Source: Clostridium sp.
GTDB taxonomy: Bacteria; Bacillota; Clostridia; Clostridiales; Clostridiaceae
Reading direction: 5' to 3'
Assembly (NCBI RefSeq): GCF_021372645.1
Contig: NZ_JAJFUC010000047.1
Coordinates: forward strand, 32,599-96,598
Length of the DNA: 64,000 nt
The notes beneath the pieces are model-generated. The model saw only the letters and a list, made by a program, of their open reading frames with translations, made no database searches and had not been told where the DNA came from. The position numbers and the translations under genes are program-made. Positions 17,190 through 26,486 of this stretch are shown here, piece after piece (position 1 is the first letter of the stretch; every line of letters begins with the position of its first letter).

Positions 17190-17369
17190 ATAATTACCTC
17201 CTACCTCAATAATTTAATATTTTCTTTAATTTTCTCTTGTTTTCTTAGATTTTTAAATTTATATCTTAAAGTAACTCAATAGATATATGGTGTTATGTTG
17301 AATAAATAGAATTATTTTGATGAAGCACTCTAGATGTCCCCAATATATCTTTAATTTTTCAATAATTTG

Positions 17370-17735
17370 AAGGTATTCACCTCGAAAGCTCTAATGCTGA
17401 TCCTACCATATCTCCCTGAGTACACCACTTAGTAGTGCCTCTATTATTCCTTCGTTCTGCATTTTAGAGCAGGTGCTGCGTTAATCCTTGTATACTGAGT
17501 CATTTAAGCCCTAATGGGGGTTTTTACGTGCTTAACCTTACTCATTTTTATATGCTGTCGCACTTGCTTCTATAAGAAGCAGTCGTAACGTAATTCCTAT
17601 AAATAGCGTTTTATTGGACTATTATCAAACAAATCTTAAAGGAAAAAAGGCTAAAGTAGCTATAATACACAAAAGCATAAATTATATTTTTGCGGTTCTC
17701 CGAGATAAAACACCGTTTGAGTAAAGAGATCCTAA
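17370..17735 (+). mobile_element. IS110-family transposase 3' remnant and flanking IS debris
   Basis: From about 17540 the frame reads PYSFLYAVALASIRSSRN and then LLDYYQTNLKGKKAKVA, with YIFAVLRDKTPF further on before a TAG (17720-17722). This is the C-terminal end of an IS110-type DEDD transposase. Upstream codons are interrupted by stops. The stretch 17370-17530 is richer in GC than its surroundings and non-coding; it could be the remnant of the IS non-coding (bridge-RNA) end, which is inference. The remaining 17740-18100 is AT-rich with nothing recognisable. Confidence 0.65.
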
Positions 17736-18210
17736 AATACATAAACAAATGTTTTTAGAAAATAAAACTTTAAATAAGGCTGCTTAATTTATCATCCAAA
17801 TTTTGTAACCATTCGTGTTTTTAAATGGTTTGTTTCTTATGCACTTTTTTATAAAAAATATTTTTTATTTTTTTGCTTGACTATTATTAGCTAGTCTATT
17901 TTGTCTTATTATATTTAGTATAACATATTATTTACTTTTTTCAAAATTTTATTTTATCATGAATGTATTAGCATGTCAATATATTTTATGAAAACTTTAC
18001 CATTTGAATATTTATTTATATTTTAGAAAAGTTCTATTATAAACTCTACTTAATATTGTAAATGTAGAATTTTCTTTTTTTGTTTTCATACATTAAATTT
18101 TAGAGTATAATAAATTAGGAAAAGAAAACTTGATATGTAAAGTTTAATAATCAGTTTTCTTAAGATATTATAGTTATTATAATAAATATAAATTATACGG
18201 AGGTCGTAAC

Positions 18211-19077
18211 ATGTTAGTATCATCTAAAGAAATGTTAAACAAAGCTAGAGAAGGAAAATATGCAGTTGGCCAATTCAACATTAATAACTTAGAATGGACA
18301 AAAGCAATATTATTAACTGCACAAGAAAACAATTCACCAGTTATTTTAGGTGTATCTGAAGGTGCTGGAAAATATATGACTGGATACAAAACTGTATCTG
18401 CAATGGTTAAAGCAATGATCGAAGAATTAAATATCACTGTACCAGTTGCATTACACTTAGATCACGGTAGTTATGAAGCAGCTAAAGCTTGCATAGAAGC
18501 TGGATTTTCATCAATCATGTTTGATGGATCTCACTATCCAATAGCTGAAAATATAGAAAAAACTAAAGAATTAGTTGCTATAACTAATGCAAAAGGACTT
18601 TCTTTAGAAGCGGAAGTTGGTTCAATTGGTGGAGAAGAAGATGGAGTTATAGGAAAAGGCGAAGTTGCTGATGCAAATGAATGTAAGCAAATCGCTGATT
18701 TAGGAGTTACTATGTTAGCTGCTGGAATCGGAAACATCCATGGAAAATATCCTTCTAACTGGGCTGGATTAGATTTTGATGCATTAGCTAAAATCGAAGA
18801 AGCAGTTGGAACTTCTATGCCATTAGTATTACATGGTGGTACTGGAATTCCAGAAGATATGATAAAGAAAGCTATATCTTTAGGAGTTGCTAAGATCAAC
18901 GTTAACACTGAATGTCAATTAGTATTCCAAGAGGCTACTAGAAAATATATTGAAGCTGGAAAAGACTTAGAAGGAAAAGGATTTGACCCAAGAAAATTAT
19001 TAAATCCTGGATTTGAAGCTATTAAAGTTTGTGTTAAAGAAAAAATGCAATTATTTGGTTCAATAAACCAAGCTTAA
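18211..19077 (+). CDS. fba: Class II fructose-bisphosphate aldolase
   Basis: A 288-residue zinc-dependent aldolase of glycolysis and gluconeogenesis. Metal and substrate motifs are visible: VALHLDHG (about residues 78-85), FDGSHYP, EAEVGSIGGEEDG, GIGNIHGKYP, LVLHGGTGIP and KINVNTECQ. Length is normal. RBS GGAGG precedes the ATG. TATAAT at 18106-18111 with a weak -35 17 bp upstream is the likely promoter. It is monocistronic, with its own terminator. Codon choice (many GCT, GAA and GGT/GGA) suggests strong expression. Confidence 0.97.
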   Translation: MLVSSKEMLNKAREGKYAVGQFNINNLEWTKAILLTAQENNSPVILGVSEGAGKYMTGYKTVSAMVKAMIEELNITVPVALHLDHGSYEAAKACIEAGFSSIMFDGSHYPIAENIEKTKELVAITNAKGLSLEAEVGSIGGEEDGVIGKGEVADANECKQIADLGVTMLAAGIGNIHGKYPSNWAGLDFDALAKIEEAVGTSMPLVLHGGTGIPEDMIKKAISLGVAKINVNTECQLVFQEATRKYIEAGKDLEGKGFDPRKLLNPGFEAIKVCVKEKMQLFGSINQA

Positions 19078-19090
19078 TTTCATTTATAAA

Positions 19091-19125
19091 AGAGGAGTAT
19101 CTATGTATAGATGCTCTTTTTTTAA
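19091..19125 (+). terminator. fba terminator
   Basis: AGAG and ATCTAT pair with ATAGAT and CTCT across a small internal bulge, followed by T7. Confidence 0.8.
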
Positions 19126-19187
19126 TATTTATCACTCGTATTTCTTTCTTCACAATTAAATATCATAAGCGAAAATCTCTAATTTAT

Positions 19188-19592
19188 TTATATGTATTTA
19201 TCTATCATTTTAGTTTTATCAAATGTATTATTTATAATTAGTCTTAAAGCTGACTCTAATTCTACTTTTTTACTATTATATTCATTTTTATAATGGTATT
19301 CTAAGAGCCATGAATTATTTTTATTTCTTATAAGCATATTTAAAATCTCTATGCTATCTTTATCTGTTAAATTATATTTATTTAAAACTCTAAAAATATC
19401 CATAATCTTATCATTAATATTTTTATAATTGAAACTCCTTTTAATGCACGCTAGTTCTGAAATATACATAGTATCATTTATAATTTCAAAAGCTGAATAT
19501 TCATAAATATTATTTTTCTTCTTTAAACCATCGTGTAAAAGATTTAATATATATATAAACACTCCAACATCTCCTTGATAAGAATTAAGCAT
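19188..19592 (-). CDS. Hypothetical protein
   Basis: A 134-residue mostly helical, Asn/Ile/Lys-rich soluble protein (begins MLNSYQGDVGVFIYILNLLH). There is no signal peptide, no recognisable motif and only a weak ribosome site. It stands alone between fba and IS debris. It may be a genuine orphan gene; the AT-rich codon use resembles neighbours. Confidence 0.5.
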   Translation of the reverse strand: MLNSYQGDVGVFIYILNLLHDGLKKKNNIYEYSAFEIINDTMYISELACIKRSFNYKNINDKIMDIFRVLNKYNLTDKDSIEILNMLIRNKNNSWLLEYHYKNEYNSKKVELESALRLIINNTFDKTKMIDKYI

Positions 19593-19908
19593 TTTAGCTA
19601 TAATATTTTCTCAATTTATAAAACTTCTGTAAATAATATTATTTAAAGAAGTTTTAGTTACTATACACTTATCCAAAATTACTTATACGTTTACATTAGC
19701 TGTACAATTTTTAAGTCTTTCCCCTTTTTATATTATTCTACATATATGTTCTACTTTCCTTCTTATATATATTTTTTTGTATTATTTTTACTTTTTACTG
19801 TTAATTAATATAAAACTATGATAAATTCCAAATAGATTTTTTACTCCTGTAGTTTAAAGCTAAAGCCTTTAAATAGTATCAGTTTTTATGTCTTTAGAAA
19901 TTATAAGG

Positions 19909-20339
19909 GGGGATTGCAAAATGATTTTTCAAATCATTTTGAGCAACATCCTCTTTTTATGTATTTTTAAATAAACAGAGTAAAAATCTATGATAAAAAT
20001 GAGTCCATTTTGAGTTAATAATTATTTTTGAACATGACAAAAATTCAATCTTCACATTATTTTTCCCTTTGGTTAAAAATCTTCGAAATCCATAATCCTC
20101 TTTTAAAACTCCAAAAGCACCTTTAACTTGAATTGACCTGTTCATTCGTAATAGAATTCCTTCTGGTGTTGTTATATTATCTAAAGATTTTTGTCTTTTT
20201 TCAATAAATGTTTTATATACCTACATTTTTCTATTATCTTTAGCTTTCGTACATTTTGATTTATACTCACAATCATTGCAGCTTTCGCATTCGTAGATGG
20301 TTACATCTGCTTCATATCCTGATTTTGACTTTCTTATTT
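19909..20339 (-). mobile_element. IS1182-family transposase 3' remnant
   Basis: Minus-strand translation gives a Cys-rich segment (YECESCNDCEYKSKCTKA) followed by NRKM and an in-frame TAG. It then continues RMNRSIQVKGAFGVLKEDYG and FRRF, the typical C-terminus of IS1182 transposases. The left end (19909-19960) carries AAAATGATTT and AAATCATTTT arms, consistent with an IS end hairpin. The 5' part of the element is missing; it abuts the penicillin-binding-protein fragment at 20339. Confidence 0.75.
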
Positions 20340-20647
20340 TAGTTCCACTTTACAGTATAGTCTTTACCTATTTCTCTTGTCATAGTTATAGTATTTGAAA
20401 ATTCTAATTCTCCACATAATGTATTCATAGTTGCATCGTAATCTATTGTTGCTACATTGCTATTATTTTCAACCTTTTTAACTTCAATCTTAATATTACT
20501 AGCTTGAATACCTTCATATATTCTTTTATTTCTTGCAACAAAGTCTTCTTTAGAAAGTTTTTGCTTAGTCTCACCATTAGTTAGTTCATACATTTTTTCG
20601 TAATCTTTTGCATTTATTAAATTCATATATTCCTGAAATTCAATATT
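20339..20647 (-). pseudogene. MecA_N-type domain fragment of a penicillin-binding protein
   Basis: Residues FQEYMNLINAKDYEKMYELT and then KLSKEDFVARNKRIYEGI correspond to the NTF2-like domain that lies N-terminal to the transpeptidase in MecA-like class B penicillin-binding proteins. The upstream frame is closed seven codons before the ATG, so the signal anchor is absent. The downstream transpeptidase domain has been replaced by IS1182 sequence at the KWN residues. It is a relic left by transposition or deletion. Confidence 0.7.
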
Positions 20648-20853
20648 TTACCAACTTATTTTTTTTTAATTCGTCTAAATAAATTTTATCTTGTATAATT
20701 GGATATACTAAATAAAAATACTATTTATAGTTGGTGTTATATCCAATAATGTTTTATAATAGTATATGATGAGCTTTTTTTCCTATTTATAACAAGTTTA
20801 TATTTCATAAGTAGTTAAGCTTATTAAAATTAATTTAGGAGGTCATTATTTTT

Positions 20854-21903
20854 ATGAAGATATTAAAGTATTTGCTTATATTTGTACCTATAAGCTTCAT
20901 CGCAGAATTCATACATGCATCCCCATCAATAATGTTTATACTCGCAGCATTCTCTATAATTCCTTTAGCAGGACTTATGGGGGAAGGAACAGAAGAAATT
21001 TCATTTTATTCAGGTCCTAAAATAGGTGGATTTTTAAATGGTACTTTTGGAAATGCCACAGAACTTATAATATCATTTTTTGCTCTTAAAGAAGGTCTTT
21101 TTGAAGTTGTTAAATCTTCAATAGCTGGTGCTGTAATAGGAAATGTATTATTAGTACTTGGTGCTAGTATGCTTGCTGGAGGATTAAAGTACAAAACTCA
21201 AACTTTTAATAAAAAAGTTGTTGAAGTTTCCTCAAGTATGTTATTATTTGCAGTTGTTGGTTTATGTGTACCTGCATTATTTACACATACCGTAGATCCT
21301 TCTCTTTTAAATACAAGATATGAAGGGCTAAGTATAGTTGTTGCAATAATAATGATCACAATATACATATTAAGCTTAATTTTTTCATTCTTCACACATA
21401 AAGATATCTATGTAGTTAATTCTGAAGAAGAAGGTGAGGCTACTGCTAAGTGGTCCTTAAAAAAATCAATATCAATATTAGTTGTTGCTACTGCATTAAT
21501 AGCTATTGAAAGTGAATTCTTAGTAAATGGCATAGAATCCATAACAAAAAGCTTAGGTCTTAGTGAGTTTTTTGTTGGTATAATAATAATTCCTATAATA
21601 GGAAATGCAGCTGAACATAGTACAGGTATTGTTATGGCAATGAAGAATAAGATGGATGTAGCTTTAGAGATTGCTATAGGCTCTAGTCTACAAATAATAC
21701 TATTTGTAGCTCCAATACTAATATTCATAAGCTTAATCTTTACTCCTATGAGTATTATATTTAATACCTTTGAATTAATAGCTCTTATAGTAGCAGTATT
21801 AATAGCTAACAGAGTCTCCAATGATGGTGAGTCTAATTGGTTAGAAGGTGTGCAACTACTTGCTGTATATTTCATAATTGCAGCTTCATTTTTTATTCTA
21901 TAG
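20854..21903 (+). CDS. Calcium/proton exchanger (Cax family)
   Basis: A 349-residue integral membrane antiporter of the CaCA superfamily with about 11 hydrophobic segments. The two inverted alpha-repeats are visible: GGFLNGTFGNATELIIS in the first half and GNAAEHSTGIVMAMKNKMD in the second. These carry the acidic residues that bind Ca2+. It exports calcium in exchange for protons. RBS GGAGG; monocistronic, with a terminator at 22024. Confidence 0.92.
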   Translation: MKILKYLLIFVPISFIAEFIHASPSIMFILAAFSIIPLAGLMGEGTEEISFYSGPKIGGFLNGTFGNATELIISFFALKEGLFEVVKSSIAGAVIGNVLLVLGASMLAGGLKYKTQTFNKKVVEVSSSMLLFAVVGLCVPALFTHTVDPSLLNTRYEGLSIVVAIIMITIYILSLIFSFFTHKDIYVVNSEEEGEATAKWSLKKSISILVVATALIAIESEFLVNGIESITKSLGLSEFFVGIIIIPIIGNAAEHSTGIVMAMKNKMDVALEIAIGSSLQIILFVAPILIFISLIFTPMSIIFNTFELIALIVAVLIANRVSNDGESNWLEGVQLLAVYFIIAASFFIL

Positions 21904-22023
21904 CTCAATTATTTAAAATCTGTCTCCCAGCATCTGAATTATTGAAATTTACATCAATTACTTTAAATGATATTACTAAAAACATGATCGAACAACAAAA
22001 TAAATTTAAAATATAACATTTAC

Positions 22024-22060
22024 AAAAGAGATATTTTCATTGGTGAAAATATCTCTTTAT
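22024..22060 (+). terminator. Terminator of the Ca2+/H+ exchanger gene
   Basis: AAAGAGATATTTTCA (22025-22039) pairs exactly with TGAAAATATCTCTTT (22044-22058) around a 4-nt loop. It may also serve the convergent gene ending at 22146. Confidence 0.85.
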
Positions 22061-22145
22061 CTATCAAAAATCTACTTTTTCTATTCTTAATAGTAATATC
22101 TATTTCTGAATATAGGTTTGATTAAAATCGTATAATAAGTTTTAT

Positions 22146-22907
22146 TTATTGTGCTATAGTAGCAGCCTTCACTGCTTTTTTTGCTTCACGAGCTTCCTTA
22201 ATTTTTTCTTTTGCTTCCTTGTTAGTAGCACCTGTAATATCTACTCCTAATTTTGTAGCTTTTTCTGAAAGTTTTTCAGTTACTACTTGTTTTTTTGCTT
22301 CACGAGCTGCTTTTATTTTTGCTCTTGCATCTTCCTTTGTTAATCCTGTAATATCAACTCCAAGTTTTGCTGCTTTTGCTGTTTGAATTTTAATTCTTGC
22401 ATCTTCATTTGATAGGCCTGTAATATCTACCCCAAGTTCTGTTGCCTTTTTAGTAAGTCTTTCAAGATTTTTAGCTTCAATAGCTTCATGTATTTTAGAT
22501 TTTGATTCTTCAGTAGATAATCCTGTTATATCAATTCCAAGTACTGCTGCTTTTGCCGAAACTTTTTCATCTGTATCTAGCTTTTTATCTTCAAGGGCTG
22601 CTTGTATTTTAGCTTTTGCCTCTTCCTTTGATAATCCTGTAATATCTACGCCAAGCTTTGCAGCTCTTGCGCTTTGAATTCTACCCTTTGCATCTTCCTT
22701 TGAAAGACCTGTAATATCTACTCCAAGTTTTGCTGCCTTTTGAGTAAGTTTTGCAAGTTTGTCTGCTTCACTAACTTGTTGTGTTTCAACGTTTGCCATA
22801 TTAGTTGTTGAATCATGTGCAGTAATATCAGTAGCTAATGCTGGCACAATACTTGACATTGAAATCATAGCTGTAATAGCAATTCCTAATAGTTTATTCT
22901 TTTTCAT
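22146..22907 (-). CDS. Secreted protein with six LGVDITG repeats
   Basis: A 253-residue exported protein. A signal peptide of about 26 residues (ending PALA) precedes a Lys/Ala/Glu-rich helical protein built on six repeats of LGVDITGLSKEDAKxxI type, starting at residues 61, 85, 123, 158, 182 and 220. Spacings run 24, 38, 35, 24, 38, so a larger unit has itself been duplicated. There are no enzymatic motifs. It lies just downstream of, and in the same direction as, a response-regulator/kinase operon, but a terminator hairpin separates them. A surface or spore-envelope role is a guess. Confidence 0.75.
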   Translation of the reverse strand: MKKNKLLGIAITAMISMSSIVPALATDITAHDSTTNMANVETQQVSEADKLAKLTQKAAKLGVDITGLSKEDAKGRIQSARAAKLGVDITGLSKEEAKAKIQAALEDKKLDTDEKVSAKAAVLGIDITGLSTEESKSKIHEAIEAKNLERLTKKATELGVDITGLSNEDARIKIQTAKAAKLGVDITGLTKEDARAKIKAAREAKKQVVTEKLSEKATKLGVDITGATNKEAKEKIKEAREAKKAVKAATIAQ

Positions 22908-22945
22908 AATTATCTCTCCTTTTATTATATATTTTTTTGAATGTA

Positions 22946-22994
22946 AATTAATAAAAATGTACTTGCAACTTAGTAATAACTAGTTACAAGTACA
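22946..22994 (-). terminator. Terminator of the kinase/regulator operon
   Basis: On the minus strand GTACTTGTAACT pairs with AGTTGCAAGTAC (one mismatch) and is followed by ATTTTTATTAATTT. It lies between the kinase stop (23123) and the repeat-protein start (22907). Confidence 0.75.
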
Positions 22995-23122
22995 TAATAA
23001 CGTTCTTTTGTGAAATTTATGTGAAATAAATTAATTAAAATTATACTTTTAGGTATTATTTACTATATTTAATTCCAACTACTTCAGTTTTTTAAGTTTT
23101 TTGACAAAACTATATAAATTGT

Positions 23123-24550
23123 TTATTTGCCTAGTTTATCACCTAAAATAGGTATTTCAACAGAAAACCTTACACCGTCATCTATATTTTCTACTTTAGC
23201 AATACCTCCATGAAGTTGCGCTATTAATTTTACAATTGCCAGTCCTACCCCATGCCCTCCATATTTCCTAGACCTTGATTTATCTACTTTATAATATAAA
23301 TCCCAAATTTTTTCAATATCTTCCATTAGTATATGATTTCCTGTATTAAAAACACTTATTTCTATTCCATTTTCATTTTTTTCAGCAGTCAATTGAATAA
23401 AATTTCTTCCCTCTACATGATCAATAGCATTCGTAATAAAATTGTTTACAGCTTTCTCTAACATATCACGATCAGCAGATATTACATAATTACTTACGCA
23501 CTTAAAATCAAAAGTAATACCTTTGTCAATAAATGTAGGCTTAAATCGTTCTGCTATTTTAGATATAAATTCACCACTATCAAAATTGGTTGTATTCATT
23601 TCAATCATTCCTGCTTCCATCTTAGAATGATTTAAAAGTTCACGTACTAAGTTGTCCATTCTATCACATTCTTCCACTAGTACTGAACAATACTTCGCCA
23701 TTTTTTCCTTATCATCTACCACACCATATTTTAGACCTTCAGCATATCCCTTAATTATTCCTATTGGAGTTTTTAATTCATGGGACATATTACTAACAAG
23801 TTGTTTTCGACGTTCTACATCCTGCTTAAGCTCATTAATACTAGAACTTAATTTTTCAGAAATTCTATTAATGCTTTGCCCTAATTTTCCAATTTCATCT
23901 TGTGACTCAATATGTACAAGTTTATCAAATTCAAGGTTTGATATATTCTCTGCAACATTACTCATTTCTATAATAGGTTTTGTTATTTTCTTTGAAAAGA
24001 TAAGTATTATTATGCCACCAATTAAAATCACAATGAAGCCTGCAATTAGATAGAATTGATTTGCTATTGAAACACTTTGGTCAATACTCTTAAAAGGTTT
24101 TTTTAGAATAATGTATTCTCCATTACTCATCTTTAATACAAAAACTAATTTGTTTGTTTGATCATTGTTTTTTTCTTCAGTATAATATAAAAATTTCTTT
24201 GAAAGTTTCTTTTCATTATCTAAAATAATTTGTTTAATTTCTTTGGATAAACGTTTACCATTAGCATCCTTTTGTGGGCTAATAGAATTGTATTCGATGT
24301 TGAAATTTTGATCAACAATGGTTGTTCTTATATTTTCAATATTCTCTATGGTGCTTATGTACTCATAGCTATTTTCTTTATTCCTAATATACTCACTGCT
24401 AATTTTTTCACTTGTCGATATAAGTATACCTTTGTTTTTATAAATATAATATGATTCTAGAAATATTGAATTTATAAATATACCCAATGCTACTAAGGAA
24501 ACCATAAATATTGAAAATATTAAAAATAGCTTTGTCTTAATTGTATTCAT
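23123..24550 (-). CDS. Sensor histidine kinase
   Basis: A 475-residue membrane kinase with transmembrane segments at about residues 7-28 and 166-186, an extracytoplasmic sensor of about 135 residues between them, and a HAMP domain (KKITKPIIEMSNVAENISNL). The H-box is NMSHELKTPIGIIKGY; the N-box NNFITNAIDHV and G2 GGHGVGLAI are normal. Its first four bases overlap the end of the regulator gene, so the pair is translated together. The signal is unknown. Confidence 0.92.
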   Translation of the reverse strand: MNTIKTKLFLIFSIFMVSLVALGIFINSIFLESYYIYKNKGILISTSEKISSEYIRNKENSYEYISTIENIENIRTTIVDQNFNIEYNSISPQKDANGKRLSKEIKQIILDNEKKLSKKFLYYTEEKNNDQTNKLVFVLKMSNGEYIILKKPFKSIDQSVSIANQFYLIAGFIVILIGGIIILIFSKKITKPIIEMSNVAENISNLEFDKLVHIESQDEIGKLGQSINRISEKLSSSINELKQDVERRKQLVSNMSHELKTPIGIIKGYAEGLKYGVVDDKEKMAKYCSVLVEECDRMDNLVRELLNHSKMEAGMIEMNTTNFDSGEFISKIAERFKPTFIDKGITFDFKCVSNYVISADRDMLEKAVNNFITNAIDHVEGRNFIQLTAEKNENGIEISVFNTGNHILMEDIEKIWDLYYKVDKSRSRKYGGHGVGLAIVKLIAQLHGGIAKVENIDDGVRFSVEIPILGDKLGK

Positions 24551-25224
24551 AATTTTTTCACCTCAAACATATAGCCACTACCCCGAACTGTCTTTATATA
24601 CTCACTACATTTTAAAAGTTTAGCCCTTAAAGTTTTTATATGTGTATCTATAGTTCGTATATCTCCATCAAAGTCATATCCCCATACTTTGTATAATATT
24701 TGTTCTCGTGTTAATACTCTATCACTATTTTTCACAAAATAAATAAGAAGACTATATTCTTTATGGTTTAATTCAACTTCTAAATCATCTACTCTTACTT
24801 TATGTGTTGTTTGGTTTATTTTTATTTGTCCTGCAATTATTTCATCAAATCTTGCTTTCTTTAATTTTCTTACAATGGTATTGAGACGAGCAACAAATAT
24901 TTTATAACTAAACGGTTTGGCAATATACTCATCTGCTCCTTTCTCAAGTCCAAAAATCTCATTTTTTTCGTTTGCTAGTGCTGTTAACATTATTATAGGC
25001 ACATCTGAATGTTCCCTAATTTCATTAAGGACTTCCCACCCATCATATTTAGGCATCATTACATCCAATATTATAAGATCAATATCATTTGATCCAAAGA
25101 AAATATCAATTGCTTCTTTTCCATCACTTGCTTCAACTGGAATATAACCTTCATTTTTCACTATATCACACACAAGATCTCTAAAAACTGGTTCATCCTC
25201 TGCTATAAGAATTTTAATACCCAT
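24547..25224 (-). CDS. OmpR-family response regulator
   Basis: A 225-residue regulator from ATG 25224; a GTG two codons upstream is also possible. The receiver domain carries AEDEP, phospho-acceptor Asp54 in ILDVMMPKYDG and the IAKPF lysine. The winged-helix output domain ends VRGSGYMFEVKKL. It is the first gene of an operon with the kinase at 23123 and partner to it. The neighbouring repeat-protein gene is a plausible target. Confidence 0.92.
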   Translation of the reverse strand: MGIKILIAEDEPVFRDLVCDIVKNEGYIPVEASDGKEAIDIFFGSNDIDLIILDVMMPKYDGWEVLNEIREHSDVPIIMLTALANEKNEIFGLEKGADEYIAKPFSYKIFVARLNTIVRKLKKARFDEIIAGQIKINQTTHKVRVDDLEVELNHKEYSLLIYFVKNSDRVLTREQILYKVWGYDFDGDIRTIDTHIKTLRAKLLKCSEYIKTVRGSGYMFEVKKL

Positions 25225-25344
25225 ATACACACACCCTTAGATATATTTTTTATTACTATAATAACATAATTAATAGTATTAGTAATTATAAAATCATAAG
25301 GCTTATGATTATACGTATAGCTTTTTACTTTGGGTATCTATATG

Positions 25345-26265
25345 CTAAAACCATTTGTTTTTCTTAAACCAAAGCACACAAATAACAACTATACTAATAC
25401 TTATTAATATAACAATGGGATAACTATAACTCCAACTATATTCTGGCATATTAAAATTCATTCCATACCATCCTACTATTAGAGTAAGTGGCAAAAATAT
25501 TGTTGTAACAACTGTAAACAGCTTCATTAAAGTATTCTGATTTATATCTACTTGAGCTTGATATGCTTCTCTAACTTGTGTAACATAATCTCTTAAATTA
25601 TTTACGCCTTGATATAATCTATTAATACGATTAGTAAACATTCTAAAATATTTAATTGTCTTTTTCTCTATAAGTTCATTATCATTTTCTTCAATAGATT
25701 CTGCAATATTTAAAAGTCGTTCATAGTAACGTTTTAGCTTTAACAATTTTTTTCTAAGGATAATTATTTTATTTAAATAATTATCCTCTTTTGAAGTTAT
25801 TAATCCTTCTTCAAGCTTTGTAATTTCTTGTTCAATACTTTCGATGAAGTATGTATCTTCTGACGTAAGTCTATCAAAGAATATATAAAGCATTTTACTA
25901 AGGTTTGTAAATTTAATTTCGCTAGCTTTAGTTTTAGAAATTATGTCATCTATAGTAGAATTGTTATCACATATAAATACAAGAAGATTTTTAGAAAAAA
26001 TTATACATACTTTCTTTGATGGCTTTAATACATCATTAATTTCAGGAATTTTTAGACATATGTAATCAAATCCCTCATAACTCTCAAATTTAGATGATCT
26101 TCCATTTATACATTCATAAGATATCTTTTCATTTATATTAAGCTTGCCAGCCACCAATTCCAATTGTTCAAATTTAATAGCACTAACAAATGACTTATCA
26201 GTATTTAAACTTATATTATCAATAGAGTCTTCAGTTAAAGTATCATTATTTAAAGAATATATCAT
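25345..26265 (-). CDS. CorA-family divalent cation transporter
   Basis: A 306-residue protein with a large cytosolic N-terminal region and two C-terminal transmembrane helices. The signature YGMNF ends the first helix (LTLIVGWYGMNF), which lines the pentameric Mg2+ pore, and a Lys-rich tail follows the second. ATG 26265 is used because GGTG lies just ahead. It is monocistronic. Transport of Mg2+, or Co2+/Ni2+, is inferred from the family. Confidence 0.9.
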   Translation of the reverse strand: MIYSLNNDTLTEDSIDNISLNTDKSFVSAIKFEQLELVAGKLNINEKISYECINGRSSKFESYEGFDYICLKIPEINDVLKPSKKVCIIFSKNLLVFICDNNSTIDDIISKTKASEIKFTNLSKMLYIFFDRLTSEDTYFIESIEQEITKLEEGLITSKEDNYLNKIIILRKKLLKLKRYYERLLNIAESIEENDNELIEKKTIKYFRMFTNRINRLYQGVNNLRDYVTQVREAYQAQVDINQNTLMKLFTVVTTIFLPLTLIVGWYGMNFNMPEYSWSYSYPIVILISISIVVICVLWFKKNKWF

Positions 26266-26392
26266 TATTATCACCTGTTTTTCAATATTTTACTATATTC
26301 TATCATATAGACATGACTCTGAACAATAAATCTTTAATACATATTGAGTAAGTAAAAGTGAAGATTTATTCTATTTTTTATATAAAAAATAG

Positions 26393-26433
26393 AAATGAGT
26401 CATATTAAGAAAAAATCTTAATATGACTCATTT
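26393..26433 (-). terminator. Terminator of the chemoreceptor gene at 26487
   Basis: Perfect 16-bp arms (26395-26410 and 26416-26431) with a 5-nt loop. A second short palindrome, CTATTTTTTATATAAAAAATAG, lies at 26371-26392. Confidence 0.8.
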
Positions 26434-26486
26434 ATGACTATTTTCAAATAAACTGAATATTCTCCATTTATATAGAAATAGATGCT

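Noticed and set aside
22146-22907. Regular DNA repeats that could be taken for a CRISPR array
   Set aside because: Repeats are imperfect, unevenly spaced and lie inside a protein-coding frame with a signal peptide.
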